A DNA stretch of 51,226 nucleotides from Hallerella porci (GTDB taxonomy: Bacteria; Fibrobacterota; Fibrobacteria; Fibrobacterales; Fibrobacteraceae): the NCBI RefSeq assembly GCF_003148885.1, contig NZ_QGHD01000017.1, positions 1-51,226 of the forward strand. Reading direction: 5' to 3'. The notes beneath the pieces were generated by a model that was given only the letters and a program-made list of their open reading frames with translations, had not been told where the DNA came from and did no database searches. Below, piece by piece: positions 18,050 through 26,898 of this stretch; the first letter of the stretch is position 1, and each line of letters begins with the position of its first letter. Position numbers and translations under genes: made by a program.

Positions 18050-18739
18050 TTGCGATTTTTTTCTATCTCCGAAATTTTACGCGAAAAGCATTCCGATGAA
18101 AAAGTCACCTTGCTTTTGCGTCACGCAGAAAGGCGACATATTCTTCCAACCGATAAAAATTACGGTGCAAAAGTACCGCTTACAGAAGTGGGAAAAAATC
18201 AAGCGCTTGGTGCGGGCAAAGAAATTTTTCAATATTCTTTCGGCGCATCATTCTTTTTTGGAGCAAGTCCTGTTTTGCGCTGTCGGCAAACAGCTGCGCT
18301 CATCGCAGAAGGTTGCGGTGCAATCAATTTCAATGCAGTTGAAAAAATTAAAGTTTTTGATCGCCTCGCCGAATTTTATGTGAACGAAAATGTGGATTAC
18401 GAAAAGCATTTGAAAGAAGGATTTTATCCGGCGATTTGTCGATTTATTCAAGACGAAAAACTTTCGGGATTTCTTCCGCTAGAAACAGGCTCCAAAGAAT
18501 TTTTAAAATTGTTATTGGAAAATTCGTTCGCCGATTTTAACGTGTTTATTTCGCACGATGCGTGGATTGTTCCGTTCTTAGCATTTTATACGCATCTTCA
18601 ATTTTCACCGCAAAATTGGATGAATTTTCTCAGCGGCGCGGCCATTTTATTTTCTGCGGACAGAAAAAGTTTACGCATTTATCCGGTCAAATTTTTAGGC
18701 GACGGCTATTTGCATTTTGGCGAAGAAATTCCGCGATAA
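18050..18739 (+). CDS. Histidine phosphatase superfamily protein (branch 1-like)
   Basis: This 229-aa cytoplasmic protein has a phosphoglycerate-mutase-like fold. The catalytic RHG-type motif is RHAER, with His25 as the likely phospho-acceptor. Further phosphate-pocket residues are Arg77/Arg79 (SPVLRCRQTA) and His169 (FISHDAW). The substrate is unknown. There is no ATG near the N terminus. TTG at 18050 is supported by GGAG 7 bases upstream, inside the end of the PAP2 gene, and lies one base after that stop. It closes the run lipoprotein - unknown - PAP2 - histidine phosphatase. The pairing of two phosphatases suggests related substrates, which is inference. Confidence 0.85.
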   Translation: MRFFSISEILREKHSDEKVTLLLRHAERRHILPTDKNYGAKVPLTEVGKNQALGAGKEIFQYSFGASFFFGASPVLRCRQTAALIAEGCGAINFNAVEKIKVFDRLAEFYVNENVDYEKHLKEGFYPAICRFIQDEKLSGFLPLETGSKEFLKLLLENSFADFNVFISHDAWIVPFLAFYTHLQFSPQNWMNFLSGAAILFSADRKSLRIYPVKFLGDGYLHFGEEIPR

Positions 18740-18809
18740 AAAATTTTTCAAAAATTACACTGTGCGATACATTTTTTCGTAAATTAAAGGCAAAGGAGAA
18801 ATTCCATTT

Positions 18810-19526
18810 ATGATGTTTGATCCTCTTTATATGGGTATTTTACTGATTACTCTCATTATCTCGGGAGTAGTGTCTGCTGTTGTCAATTCGCGATTTAAAG
18901 CGGGGCAGAAAGTACAAATTCAAAGCGGGCTTTCGGGTGCCGAAGTCGCTTCGGCAATTCTTGCGGATGCTGGAATTTTCGATGTTCGCATTCAAGAAAC
19001 CGGCGGATTTCTTTCGGATTATTATAATCCGATGGATAAAACTTTAAATCTTTCGCACGATGTTTATCATGGACGTAGCGCAAGTTCTGCAGGCGTTGCT
19101 GCTCACGAAGTTGGCCACGCTATTCAGCATGCGCAAAATTATTTTCCGATGTGGTTACGTTCTTTCATTGTGCCCGCGGCAAATATCGGTTCTAATTTTG
19201 GACCGTGGCTTGTGATTATCGGCATCATTTTAATGTCGGCAGGGAAAGCGGCAATCGGACAAAATGTCGCCATCGTCGGCGTCGTACTTTTTGGCATGGC
19301 GACTCTCTTTACTTTGGTGACGGTGCCTGTTGAATTTGACGCTTCTTCGCGGGCAAAGAAATGTCTCGCCCGTCTAAATATTCTTGCTCCGGGGCGTGAA
19401 CGCGATGTTGTCGCCGGCGTCCTTTTTGCGGCTGGGCTTACTTATGTAGCGGCCGCCATTTCGTCCATTATGCAACTCTTGTATTGGGCTTTGCGGGCAG
19501 GTCTTCTCGGCAGGAGAGATGACTAA
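18810..19526 (+). CDS. YugP-type neutral zinc metallopeptidase (DUF2253)
   Basis: This 238-aa membrane protein has an N-terminal membrane helix, the HExxH motif HEVGH (99-103, in AAHEVGHAIQHAQ), two or three more helices and the third-ligand region VPVEFDASSRA near 177. These features are standard for the YugP family of membrane zinc proteases. NLSHDVYHGRSASSAGV just before the active site is also typical. The start ATG (first of two in MMFDP) has AAAGGAG upstream. The next gene's ATG overlaps its stop codon by one base. Cellular substrates are unknown. Confidence 0.92.
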   Translation: MMFDPLYMGILLITLIISGVVSAVVNSRFKAGQKVQIQSGLSGAEVASAILADAGIFDVRIQETGGFLSDYYNPMDKTLNLSHDVYHGRSASSAGVAAHEVGHAIQHAQNYFPMWLRSFIVPAANIGSNFGPWLVIIGIILMSAGKAAIGQNVAIVGVVLFGMATLFTLVTVPVEFDASSRAKKCLARLNILAPGRERDVVAGVLFAAGLTYVAAAISSIMQLLYWALRAGLLGRRDD

Positions 19527-19807
19527 TGAATACGCAACTTGAAATTGAATGCCCGATGTGTCTCGGGACAATTATCGTCGATCGTGAAACGGGAAAAGTT
19601 CTCGAACATAAAGAATATAAACAAGAAAAACAATCGTTAGAAGATTTCTTGGCGAAAGAAAAAACGCGCACTGCAGATCTCGACAAAAAATTTGCCGAAG
19701 CAAAAGAACGCGAAAAAAATCGTCTTTCTGAAATCGAGAAAAAATTTCAAGCTGCGAAAAATAATTCAGATTTAAAAGATCCTCCGCCGACGATTATGTG
19801 GGATTAA
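19526..19807 (+). CDS. Small coiled-coil protein with an N-terminal CxxC
   Basis: This 93-aa hydrophilic protein begins with a short beta hairpin carrying IECPMCLGTIIVD; the single CxxC could hold half a zinc site or pair in a dimer. Residues about 30-80 are strongly charged and helical (EKQSLEDFLAKEKTR and EREKNRLSEIEKKF), which suggests a coiled coil. I do not recognise a named family. The ATG overlaps the stop of the YugP protease by one base (TAATG), so it is translated from the same mRNA and may be a partner of that protease. Confidence 0.7.
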   Translation: MNTQLEIECPMCLGTIIVDRETGKVLEHKEYKQEKQSLEDFLAKEKTRTADLDKKFAEAKEREKNRLSEIEKKFQAAKNNSDLKDPPPTIMWD

Positions 19808-19814
19808 AAATTTT

Positions 19815-20450
19815 ATGCAAATTCAAGTCTTTCCATGTAATCCGTTTCAAGAAAATACTTACATCGTTTACGATGAAATTTCAAAAGATGCGGTTGTCAT
19901 CGACGCAGGATTTTATAATGCCGAAGAATTTCACCGCGCTGATGAATTTGTGCAGAAAAATTCGTTGCATATTTTACGAGTGCTTTCTACGCATTTGCAT
20001 TTAGATCATTGCATTGGAAACGGCTTTGCGTTGCGAGGTTGGAACGCTTCCGATTTTGCTTCCAAGAAAGATTTGTTTTTAATCGAACAAGCGAGTTCAC
20101 AAGCGAAAATGTTTGGCTTAGAACTTTCCGAAACTCTTCCGTCGCCGCAAGGATTTTTAAGCGAAGGCGATGAAATTGTTGTGGGAAATTTTACGCTAAA
20201 AGTAATTGAAGTTCCTGGACATTCTGCGGGCGGACTTGCTTTTTATGCAGAAAAAGAAAATGTTCTTTTTGCGGGCGATACGCTCTTTCGCAATTCTTAT
20301 GGACGAACCGATTTGCCCGGCGGAAATTTTGACACATTGATGCAATCGTTAAAAAAACTGTTTACTCTTCCCGCCGAAACTTTCGTTCTTTGCGGACATG
20401 GCTCTGCGACAAAAATCGGAATTGAGAAAGAAAATTTCGGAAAATTTTAA
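19815..20450 (+). CDS. MBL-fold metallo-hydrolase (glyoxalase II-like)
   Basis: This 211-aa cytoplasmic hydrolase has a metallo-beta-lactamase fold. The metal motif HxHxDH is THLHLDH (60-65), followed by VPGHSAGGLAFY, the bridging-Asp strand FAGDTLF, SYGRTDLPGG and LCGHGSATKIG near the end. This is the pattern of the YcbL/GloB-like subgroup, which hydrolyses thioesters such as S-lactoylglutathione; the true substrate is not evident. It follows the small coiled-coil gene by 7 bases and is the last gene of the YugP run. No SD is visible. Confidence 0.9.
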   Translation: MQIQVFPCNPFQENTYIVYDEISKDAVVIDAGFYNAEEFHRADEFVQKNSLHILRVLSTHLHLDHCIGNGFALRGWNASDFASKKDLFLIEQASSQAKMFGLELSETLPSPQGFLSEGDEIVVGNFTLKVIEVPGHSAGGLAFYAEKENVLFAGDTLFRNSYGRTDLPGGNFDTLMQSLKKLFTLPAETFVLCGHGSATKIGIEKENFGKF

Positions 20451-20485
20451 TCGGACTTTTCGCAGAATTTCATTTTTATATGCAG

Positions 20486-20521
20486 AAAAAAATGCCTCAC
20501 GCTCGTTACCGAGCGTGAGGC
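20486..20521 (-). terminator. Terminator after the esterase gene
   Basis: A perfect 12-bp stem, GCCTCACGCTCG (20494-20505) with CGAGCGTGAGGC (20510-20521), has loop TTAC. On the leftward strand it is followed by A and seven T. It may also stop the rightward MBL transcript. Confidence 0.92.
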
Positions 20522-20544
20522 TGTTCACTTAAACAAGGAGCTTT

Positions 20545-22224
20545 TTATTTGGTGACGCGAATTGCAGTTTCGCGTCCGAGACGCAGCAGATAATTGCCGC
20601 GACGTAAATTCGAATTGACAGTATTCCAAATTTCGCTTACGCTTGCTGCTTTTGTTTTCAGCGATTTGATGAGATGTCCGTTCAAATCAAAAATTTGGCA
20701 ATGCACAAAACCATTCGAAATTTTCCATTTTATATTCTGAGAAATTTTATCGGTCCCGCAATTTTCGCAGGCGAGTTGAATCCAATCGACATTGACATAA
20801 CTATCGTCAATTGTCAATCGTAAAATTTGAGTTCCTGCGCTGAGTTTTAATTTGCCCGCTTCAACATCGGAGTAAGTATTCCAATCGCCGAGAGTGGGAA
20901 TGCTCGCTTGAACGGATTTCGTTCCCGCAGAAAGGCTGACGCTTGCTGCGGTTTCATTTCCTGTTGCGCCGCGAACGGTAACCGTATATGTTCCGGCATT
21001 TTTCACATCGACAGTGTATTCAAAATAATCGCCGGCGTTTGTGTAACCGAGAGCGTATCCTGCGCCCGCTTTTACGATGCCTGCATCATCTGTGCGAAAA
21101 CCGAGAGTATCATTTCTTCCATCGGAATCGCTGAACGCATTGACATCGTAATTCTCGGCTTCAATTTTCCCGGGAATGGAAATGGCGCCATGAAATGGCG
21201 TGTTCGCAATCGAGGAACTTGAAATTTCACTAGAAGAAGAACTCGAAGGAATCACGCTTCCATTTTCATTTGTTAAAACGATGTCGCCACCGTTCGGCAC
21301 CGCGTCCACATAAATGTAACCGTCTTGAATTTTTGCTTCGAGCGATTTTCCTTTTTGCGATGCGCTTACCGTTGCCCAGTTGTTCGTATTTTTAATGCGA
21401 AGTGAAAGCGGATAATCGAAATAGGAAAGAGTTGTGTTCAGTGAATGCGTCAACGAATAAGTTTCGCTTTTCGCGTCCCCGCTTACTTTTGTGAGTTTTG
21501 ATGCGTCGCGTTCTTTCGAATACATAATCGCATTGCGGAAAGTGGTCACCCAGATTTTTTCATCGTTTTGCTTCGCCCAACTGAGTGCACCGTCAATGGC
21601 TTTGGAATCAGTCGGCGAGTAACCGCTGCCATTATCAACTTCGTGGATGAGAAATGTCACCCAACCATTTTTGTTAATCGCTTCTTGCATTTTTTGTTGA
21701 AACGCTTGCGCTGTGTTTACGTTTCCGGTATTTCCGCAGATGATCGAACTAATGCGGTTGTAATTCTGCGGAGTTTTATTATCGATTTGTCCGCTGCAAA
21801 TGCGCCCGCCGATATAATTTTGCGAAAGAAGAGTTTCGCTCGGTTCGTTGCAGTTTGGGTAAGTAATCGTATTGCATTGCTGATTGGGAATTTTACTTTC
21901 AATCGTTTTCTTGGAGCTTGCGATTTCACTGTCGGGCATTGTATTTGCGTGGGAATCCGAATGGCTGCCGACTTCATAACCTTGCGTCACCAATTCTTTG
22001 TATTTGTTGTAATTCGGCGCCCAATTATTCACAATATAAAAGCTCGCTTTGTAGCCGTATTTATCAAAAATGGGCACAGCAATCGAAAGTTGATTTGCCA
22101 AATTATCGTCGAAAGTAAATGTGGCGACGGCGCTGCGGAAGCCCGCCCAAGTTGCAATTTCTTGCGCTTGCAAAGAAGAAATGCCGAGCGCAACCGCTGC
22201 AGTCCAAGCAAAAAGTTTTTTCAT
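20545..22224 (-). CDS. Secreted NodB-type polysaccharide deacetylase with a CBM6/35-like domain
   Basis: The 559-aa modular protein is exported. Residues 1-20 are a signal peptide (MKKLFAWTAAVALGISSLQA). The CE4/NodB domain (about 28-240) has the metal-binding TFDD (37-40) and SHSDSH (His88, His92) motifs. A serine-rich linker (SSSSSSEISSSS, 327-338) leads to a CBM6/35-like module (about 348-486: PGKIEAENYD, GYALGYTNAGDYFEY). A C-terminal sorting-like segment follows (FDLNGHLIKSL to the end). CE4 enzymes remove acetyl groups from xylan, chitin or peptidoglycan; with a CBM in a fibrolytic bacterium, acetylxylan is most likely, by inference. ATG at 22224 has GAGGA upstream. A terminator closes it. 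Confidence 0.88.
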   Translation of the reverse strand: MKKLFAWTAAVALGISSLQAQEIATWAGFRSAVATFTFDDNLANQLSIAVPIFDKYGYKASFYIVNNWAPNYNKYKELVTQGYEVGSHSDSHANTMPDSEIASSKKTIESKIPNQQCNTITYPNCNEPSETLLSQNYIGGRICSGQIDNKTPQNYNRISSIICGNTGNVNTAQAFQQKMQEAINKNGWVTFLIHEVDNGSGYSPTDSKAIDGALSWAKQNDEKIWVTTFRNAIMYSKERDASKLTKVSGDAKSETYSLTHSLNTTLSYFDYPLSLRIKNTNNWATVSASQKGKSLEAKIQDGYIYVDAVPNGGDIVLTNENGSVIPSSSSSSEISSSSIANTPFHGAISIPGKIEAENYDVNAFSDSDGRNDTLGFRTDDAGIVKAGAGYALGYTNAGDYFEYTVDVKNAGTYTVTVRGATGNETAASVSLSAGTKSVQASIPTLGDWNTYSDVEAGKLKLSAGTQILRLTIDDSYVNVDWIQLACENCGTDKISQNIKWKISNGFVHCQIFDLNGHLIKSLKTKAASVSEIWNTVNSNLRRGNYLLRLGRETAIRVTK

Positions 22225-22361
22225 AAGAGTCCTCGAAAATTTTCGCTTAGATGAAATAGATAAATTCTGCAGATGGGGATAAATTCAAAGAGAAGTTCTC
22301 GTTGTAGAAAAATACAACAACAGCGACTTTCAAACTGAAAAATGGGATTTGAAAAGACTTT

Positions 22362-22396
22362 AAAAAATAAAACAGAGTTCGTTTGAACTCTGTTTT
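22362..22396 (-). terminator. Terminator after tRNA-Glu
   Basis: AAAACAGAGTTC (22369-22380) and GAACTCTGTTTT (22385-22396) form a perfect 12-bp stem with loop GTTT. Leftward it continues into ATTTTTTA. Confidence 0.92.
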
Positions 22397-22399
22397 AAG

Positions 22400-22472
22400 T
22401 ACCCCCAACGGGATTCGAACCCATGTTCTGGGAATGAAAATCCCATGTCCTAGGCCTCTAGACGATAGGGGC
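22400..22472 (-). tRNA. tRNA-Glu (TTC)
   Basis: Read leftward, the 73-base gene starts GCCCCTATCGTCTAG. It has the anticodon arm TGGGA-TTTTCAT-TCCCA with anticodon TTC, a T arm with GGTTCGAATCC and a 3' arm ending TGGGGGTA. The seven acceptor pairs include G-U at 1-72 and 6-67. CCA is not encoded. It has its own promoter and terminator. Confidence 0.97.
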
Positions 22473-22489
22473 ATCGCTTAGATGTGCCA

Positions 22490-22518
22490 AGTATAGAAAT
22501 TGATTTTACTCTTGTCAA
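22490..22518 (-). promoter_or_regulatory. Promoter of tRNA-Glu
   Basis: Leftward TTGACA (22518-22513), a 17-base spacer, then TATACT (22495-22490). Transcription should start about 10 bases before the tRNA. This is a near-consensus sigma-70 promoter. Confidence 0.88.
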
Positions 22519-22550
22519 GGGGGAAAGAAGAAAATTTCTATTTTTTTTTC

Positions 22551-24101
22551 ATGAATCTTTCCCGATGGCTCAAAAATAGGGCGAAATGGGCTCTTTTTCG
22601 ACTTTTTCCGCTCGTTCTTTTGGCGAGTCTTGCGGATGCTGCATTGCTTTTTGCTTTGCGCCTGCTGATGCAAATTCTCGGGAAAACGATTTCGGTTTCC
22701 ATCGCCGAATGGTTGATTCTTACTTTAGCATTGGTCTGTTTGCGCTTAGTGTTTACGCTGTGGCGCGGCATTGCAGTTGAAAAATCGGGGCGCTATTTAG
22801 AAGCTTCGCTTTCGCTTTGGTTTTTGCATCGGTTGCAAAATTTATCGCCGCGATATTTTCATACGCAAAAAAGCGATGAGCGGTTAATGGTCGCCTACGA
22901 TTCCATTCATATCATCGGATCGAGCGTGGAACTTTCGATGCAAACTTTGCAAGCGATTTTACAACTGCTCATTTTTTTGCCGGTTTTATTTTTCATTTCT
23001 CCGTGGCTTACATTGGTCGTTCTTCTCATCGTTTTGCCTGTCATTTCGTTTGTGCAAAAAAAAATGCATGCGATGGCGCCATCGGTCGAAGAAGAAATGG
23101 CGCGCCGCGGTGGACTTCGCGCAGACTTTGAAAATGCAAAACGATTTTTTCGTCTGTGGAGTTCTTCGGAAGATTTGAAAAAAATGAGGCGGCAACTTTC
23201 CGAAAAAGTGCGCGCGGTAAAATTTTCGGGAATTTCGGTCGGGCGCAAAAAAGTGGCGCTTTCCGGAGGAATGGAAACGATTTCTGTGGCGACTGTTGTT
23301 TGCATTCTCGCCTTTTGCGGTTGGATGATTTTAAATGGAAATCTCGCTGCCGAAGGATTGATTCTTTATTGCTCGGCGCTTTTCCTTTGCTATAAACCGG
23401 TCAAAGAATGTGCTCGGCTTCTTCCGCAAATGCGACTTGCGAAAAGTGCGCAAAAAACTCTCATCGAATTTGAAAAATTTCCGAAAAAGCCCGCGATGAA
23501 AATGCACGAAGAAAATTTTTTGCAGATGAATCAAGTTGATTTTTCGTATGCAGAAAATGCGCGGGTTTATGAAAATTTGAATTTAAAAATTTTGACAGAA
23601 AAACCGATTCTTTTGCGCGGAGAAAATGGTTCTGGAAAATCGACGTTATTCAAATTGATTGCGGGATTAGAAATTCCGAATGCAGGCGAAGTGATTCTTC
23701 CAAAAAATTTTGCCGAAAATGGAATTTTTTCTGTTTCGCAAAATTTGATTTTACCTTCGCGGAAATTTATCGGCGAACAAATTTTAAAACGAAAATCCGA
23801 TGAAAAATTTTTAGCCTTTTATGAAAAAATTCAAGCTGAAAAATTGCTAAAAAAAGAAGGCCTTTCGGGCGGCGAATGCGCAAAGGTTGCACTTCTGTGG
23901 GCGCTCGCTTCGCCGGCAAAAATTTTACTTTTAGATGAACCGTTTGCGTTCATCGCTTTGCGGGAACGCGATGCGCTTTTAAATGCATTTTTGCAAGCGG
24001 CAAAAAGTGCGGACAAGTGGACGTTTTTAGCGACTCACGAAATAGTCGCCGATGAAATTTCTTCGCAATTTGAAATTTTAGATTTAGGAAAATTGAAATG
24101 A
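22551..24101 (+). CDS. ABC transporter, fused permease and ATPase (exporter type)
   Basis: This 516-aa half-transporter works as a homodimer in the inner membrane. Residues about 15-290 hold six helices of an ABC exporter domain. The ATPase has Walker A GENGSGKST, signature LSGGE, Walker B ILLLDEP and the switch His in ATHE. The nucleotide domain is short and the D-loop is unusual (FAFIALRERDAL), so it is a divergent member. The substrate is unknown, but the next genes (ICMT-like methyltransferase, waaA, ispH) suggest an envelope lipid or LPS precursor, by inference. ATG at 22551 is preferred over TTG 22500. There is no nearby SD, and TATTTTTT lies 4 bases upstream. It runs divergently from tRNA-Glu. 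Confidence 0.85.
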   Translation: MNLSRWLKNRAKWALFRLFPLVLLASLADAALLFALRLLMQILGKTISVSIAEWLILTLALVCLRLVFTLWRGIAVEKSGRYLEASLSLWFLHRLQNLSPRYFHTQKSDERLMVAYDSIHIIGSSVELSMQTLQAILQLLIFLPVLFFISPWLTLVVLLIVLPVISFVQKKMHAMAPSVEEEMARRGGLRADFENAKRFFRLWSSSEDLKKMRRQLSEKVRAVKFSGISVGRKKVALSGGMETISVATVVCILAFCGWMILNGNLAAEGLILYCSALFLCYKPVKECARLLPQMRLAKSAQKTLIEFEKFPKKPAMKMHEENFLQMNQVDFSYAENARVYENLNLKILTEKPILLRGENGSGKSTLFKLIAGLEIPNAGEVILPKNFAENGIFSVSQNLILPSRKFIGEQILKRKSDEKFLAFYEKIQAEKLLKKEGLSGGECAKVALLWALASPAKILLLDEPFAFIALRERDALLNAFLQAAKSADKWTFLATHEIVADEISSQFEILDLGKLK

Positions 24102-24691
24102 AAAATTCCGCGCAATTTTTATATCGTTTTCGCGGATGGATTTTAGGAATTTTTGCAATTCTTCTTTGGCTGTTTCCGCATTCCGAAAAATGGATTCCGG
24201 CGTCGTCAATTCTCTTAGCGCTTGTTGGAATTTTTATTCGCATAGAAGCGCGCCGCGTCATCGGAAATCATTCTCGTGGAAAAGAAATCGCTGCGCCAAA
24301 ACTCATCACTTGGGGGATTTATTCGCGGGTGCGTCATCCGCTTTATCTTTCAAACATTTGCATTTGTTACGCCTTTACTTTGTTTCATCTCGGTTGGCAA
24401 ATCGCAACATTTATTTTTGCAGGAATGGTTACTTTGTTTGTAAATTTTTTGGCGGATTCCGAAGAAAAATTTTTGCAAAATCAATTCGGAAATGATTATC
24501 TCGCGTGGGCAGAAAAAACGCCGAAGTTCATCCCGAAGAGAAAAAGAAATGCGGAAGAAAATGAAACGAAATCGCCTGCGATTCGGAGTATTTTTTCTGC
24601 GATTTGTTCGGATGTTTGGACGTGGATTTGGCTTTTGTTTTATACATTGTTATTGCTCGTTCGAAGAAATTTAGAACTGCCGATTTTTTAA
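24098..24691 (+). CDS. ICMT/PEMT-like membrane methyltransferase
   Basis: This 197-aa membrane protein is related to isoprenylcysteine carboxyl methyltransferases and phospholipid methyltransferases. The family core is GIYSRVRHPLYLSN (73-86), then a helix pair and SEEKFLQNQFGNDYLAW with KFIPK. These enzymes transfer a methyl group from SAM to lipid or isoprenoid substrates in the membrane. Hydrophobic segments lie near 13-27, 34-49, 85-115 and 175-190. The last helix after an Arg/Lys-rich linker is extra. It overlaps the ABC gene by 4 bases, with AGGA as SD, and waaA follows 12 bases later. The substrate is not known. Confidence 0.82.
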   Translation: MKNSAQFLYRFRGWILGIFAILLWLFPHSEKWIPASSILLALVGIFIRIEARRVIGNHSRGKEIAAPKLITWGIYSRVRHPLYLSNICICYAFTLFHLGWQIATFIFAGMVTLFVNFLADSEEKFLQNQFGNDYLAWAEKTPKFIPKRKRNAEENETKSPAIRSIFSAICSDVWTWIWLLFYTLLLLVRRNLELPIF

Positions 24692-24703
24692 AAAGGATTT
24701 TTC

Positions 24704-25915
24704 ATGTTCGGATTAAATGCTATGCGGAAAACTTTAGGAGCTGTCGCGCTTGCGGCAAGTAAAGTTCCCGCTGTCGAAGAAAAATTCAAAATTCGCGATC
24801 GCATTTGCGGGCCGTTTCCGCAAGGTCCTTTGTTTTGGATGCACGGGGCGAGTCTCGGTGAATGCAAAATGCTTTTAGCGCTTGCAAAAATTTTGCAAAA
24901 AGACATTCCAGAAATTCCGCAGATTCTCATCACGACGCAAAAAGTGGAAGTCCTCGATTTTTTAAAACCGATTGCAGAAAAATCTTCGATTCAAATGGCG
25001 CTTGCGCCGCTCGATACGCAGTCCGCGATGAAAAATTTTATGTCGGCGGTAAAGCCCGTTATGCTTATTCTCGCCGAAAATGAATTGTGGCCAGGCTATT
25101 TGATGGCGATGCGAAATGCATTTTCGGAACCGCGAATCGCACTCGTTTCGGGACGATTTTATCGCTGCGTGGATACGGCGGAATTTCCTGCCATCGGATT
25201 TGTGAGTATGCAATCGGGTGCCGATTTGACGCGTTTTGTTGCTGCGGGCGATTATGCGGTTTCGGCGAAAACTCTTGTCGGCGGCGATTGGAAACTTTTG
25301 CCGTGGGCAAAGTCTGCGACAGAAATTAAAAAAATTGAAAATGCGCCGGTGGATACCACTTTCCTTTCATTTCATCGCGAAGAATTAAGCGCGTTAATCA
25401 CCATGCTAAAAATGGCGATGCAAAAAAATGAAACGGTTGTTCTTGCTCCGCGATTTGAAGAAGAAGTTTCTGAATTAAACGAAGTTCTTTTGCGCGAAAA
25501 AATTCCGACGGTGAAATTTCCTGAATTAAAAAAAGGCGCAGTTTCTGTGGTGACGGAATACGGCAGACTCACCGAAGTTTTAAATCTTTCAAAGTCGTCG
25601 ATTATCGGTGGCTCTTTTTCGCGGACTCTCGGCGTTCACGATTTTTGGGAATCGTTAAAACTCGGCGTTGCCACTTGCATCGGCCCGCATTATCGCGGAC
25701 AACAAGCCGCAGTCGAAGCTCTTCTTCGCGAAGGCGCGATTGCGCAAATTCAAAAGCCCGCGGATTATGCAACTCGGATTTTTCCGGAAACAAAAAATGT
25801 TTATCAATTCTTAGCGCATGAACGCGAAAAAGTCGTTTCGTCGTATAATGCTTTTGTGGAATTTGTCCGCACAACGATTTCGGCGGATTCAAAAAATGAA
25901 AAGGAAAGTGTATGA
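24704..25915 (+). CDS. waaA: 3-deoxy-D-manno-octulosonic acid (Kdo) transferase WaaA
   Basis: WaaA (KdtA) adds Kdo from CMP-Kdo to lipid A precursor at the inner face of the cytoplasmic membrane, a basic step in LPS core synthesis. The 403-aa product has the GT30 motifs: MHGASLGE (46-53), ITTQK, and LILAENELWPGY with Glu125 and Glu127, then LVSGRFY. The C-terminal half has LAPRFEEEVSELNEVL, SKSSIIGGSFSRTLGVHD and CIGPHYRGQQAAVEALL. The N-terminal membrane anchor is short. ATG at 24704 has AAGGA 6 bases before it. The stop overlaps ispH by 4 bases. Whether it adds one or two Kdo residues cannot be told. Confidence 0.93.
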   Translation: MFGLNAMRKTLGAVALAASKVPAVEEKFKIRDRICGPFPQGPLFWMHGASLGECKMLLALAKILQKDIPEIPQILITTQKVEVLDFLKPIAEKSSIQMALAPLDTQSAMKNFMSAVKPVMLILAENELWPGYLMAMRNAFSEPRIALVSGRFYRCVDTAEFPAIGFVSMQSGADLTRFVAAGDYAVSAKTLVGGDWKLLPWAKSATEIKKIENAPVDTTFLSFHREELSALITMLKMAMQKNETVVLAPRFEEEVSELNEVLLREKIPTVKFPELKKGAVSVVTEYGRLTEVLNLSKSSIIGGSFSRTLGVHDFWESLKLGVATCIGPHYRGQQAAVEALLREGAIAQIQKPADYATRIFPETKNVYQFLAHEREKVVSSYNAFVEFVRTTISADSKNEKESV

Positions 25916-26844
25916 AAAAAATCGTCTTAGCGAGTCCGCGTGGATTTTGTGCGGGAGTAGATCGCGCTCTGCACATCGTTGAAAAAGCGTTGGAAAAATT
26001 TGGTTCGCCCATTTATGTGCGCCATGAAATTGTGCACAATCAATTTGTGGTAAAACGTTTCCGTGAAGCGGGCGCGATATTTGTGGAAAATCTTTCGGAA
26101 GTTCCCGAAAATTCAACGGTGATTTTTTCGGCGCACGGCGTTCCGGATTGCGTTTACAAAGAAGCGCAAAAACGCAATCTTCGCATCTTGGATGCGACGT
26201 GTCCGCTTGTTCAGCGCGTTCACATGAGCGCAAAGCGGCATCACGAAGCAGGTCGCCATGTTATTTTGATTGGTCACGCGGGTCATACCGAAGTCGAAGG
26301 ACATTTGGGACAACTTCCCGAAGGCTCGATGACGTTAATTCGCAATGTAGAAGACGTCGCCAAATTATCGTTTCCCGAAAATGTGAAACTCGCCTATATT
26401 ACGCAGACGACTCTTTCTGTCGCAGAATCGCAAGGTATTGTCGACGCGCTTCGACAAAAATTTCCAGAAATCGTCGGTCCAGCACACGGGGACATTTGTT
26501 ATGCGACGGGAAATCGGCAGGGGGCGGTTCGTTCTCTTTGCAATCAAGTGCAAATGCTTTTGGTCGTCGGCTCCAAAAATTCTTCGAATGCAAATCGTTT
26601 AGCAGAACTTGGAACGGAACACGGAATTCCGTCGCGGCTGATCGATTGCGTGGATAATATCGATGCGAAATGGTTCCAAGGCATTGACGTTGTTGGACTT
26701 GCGAGCGGAGCGAGCACTCCCGAAGATTTAGTTCAAGAGGTTGTTCATTGGGTTTCGAGTCAATGGACCGAAATTCAAGTCGAAAATTTGGTGACAATGC
26801 AGGAAAAACTCAAGTTTCCGCTTCCTGCTGAATTAGCATCTTGA
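25912..26844 (+). CDS. ispH: 4-hydroxy-3-methylbut-2-enyl diphosphate reductase IspH
   Basis: IspH (LytB) is the last enzyme of the MEP isoprenoid pathway; it reduces HMBPP to IPP and DMAPP with a [4Fe-4S] cluster. The protein has 310 aa. The three cluster cysteines are Cys13 (RGFCAGVDRA), Cys97 (DATCPLVQRVH) and Cys196 (GDICYATGNRQ). HEIVHN (38-43), SAHGVP (73-78), the catalytic Glu in HTEVEGHLGQ, TQTTLS and GLASGASTPEDLV are all present. ATG with AAGGA 6 bases upstream overlaps the waaA stop (ATGA). It ends the four-gene run; the -35 element of the rpmB promoter overlaps its stop codon. Confidence 0.98.
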   Translation: MKKIVLASPRGFCAGVDRALHIVEKALEKFGSPIYVRHEIVHNQFVVKRFREAGAIFVENLSEVPENSTVIFSAHGVPDCVYKEAQKRNLRILDATCPLVQRVHMSAKRHHEAGRHVILIGHAGHTEVEGHLGQLPEGSMTLIRNVEDVAKLSFPENVKLAYITQTTLSVAESQGIVDALRQKFPEIVGPAHGDICYATGNRQGAVRSLCNQVQMLLVVGSKNSSNANRLAELGTEHGIPSRLIDCVDNIDAKWFQGIDVVGLASGASTPEDLVQEVVHWVSSQWTEIQVENLVTMQEKLKFPLPAELAS

Positions 26845-26869
26845 CGAAATGCATTTAATTAACTAAAAT
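26841..26869 (+). promoter_or_regulatory. Promoter of rpmB
   Basis: TTGACG (26841-26846), 17-base spacer, TAAAAT (26864-26869). The -35 box covers the ispH stop codon. The leader to the rpmB ATG would be about 23 bases and includes CGGAG. Confidence 0.8.
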
Positions 26870-26898
26870 TGTGCCCACTAAAAACACGGAGTTATACA

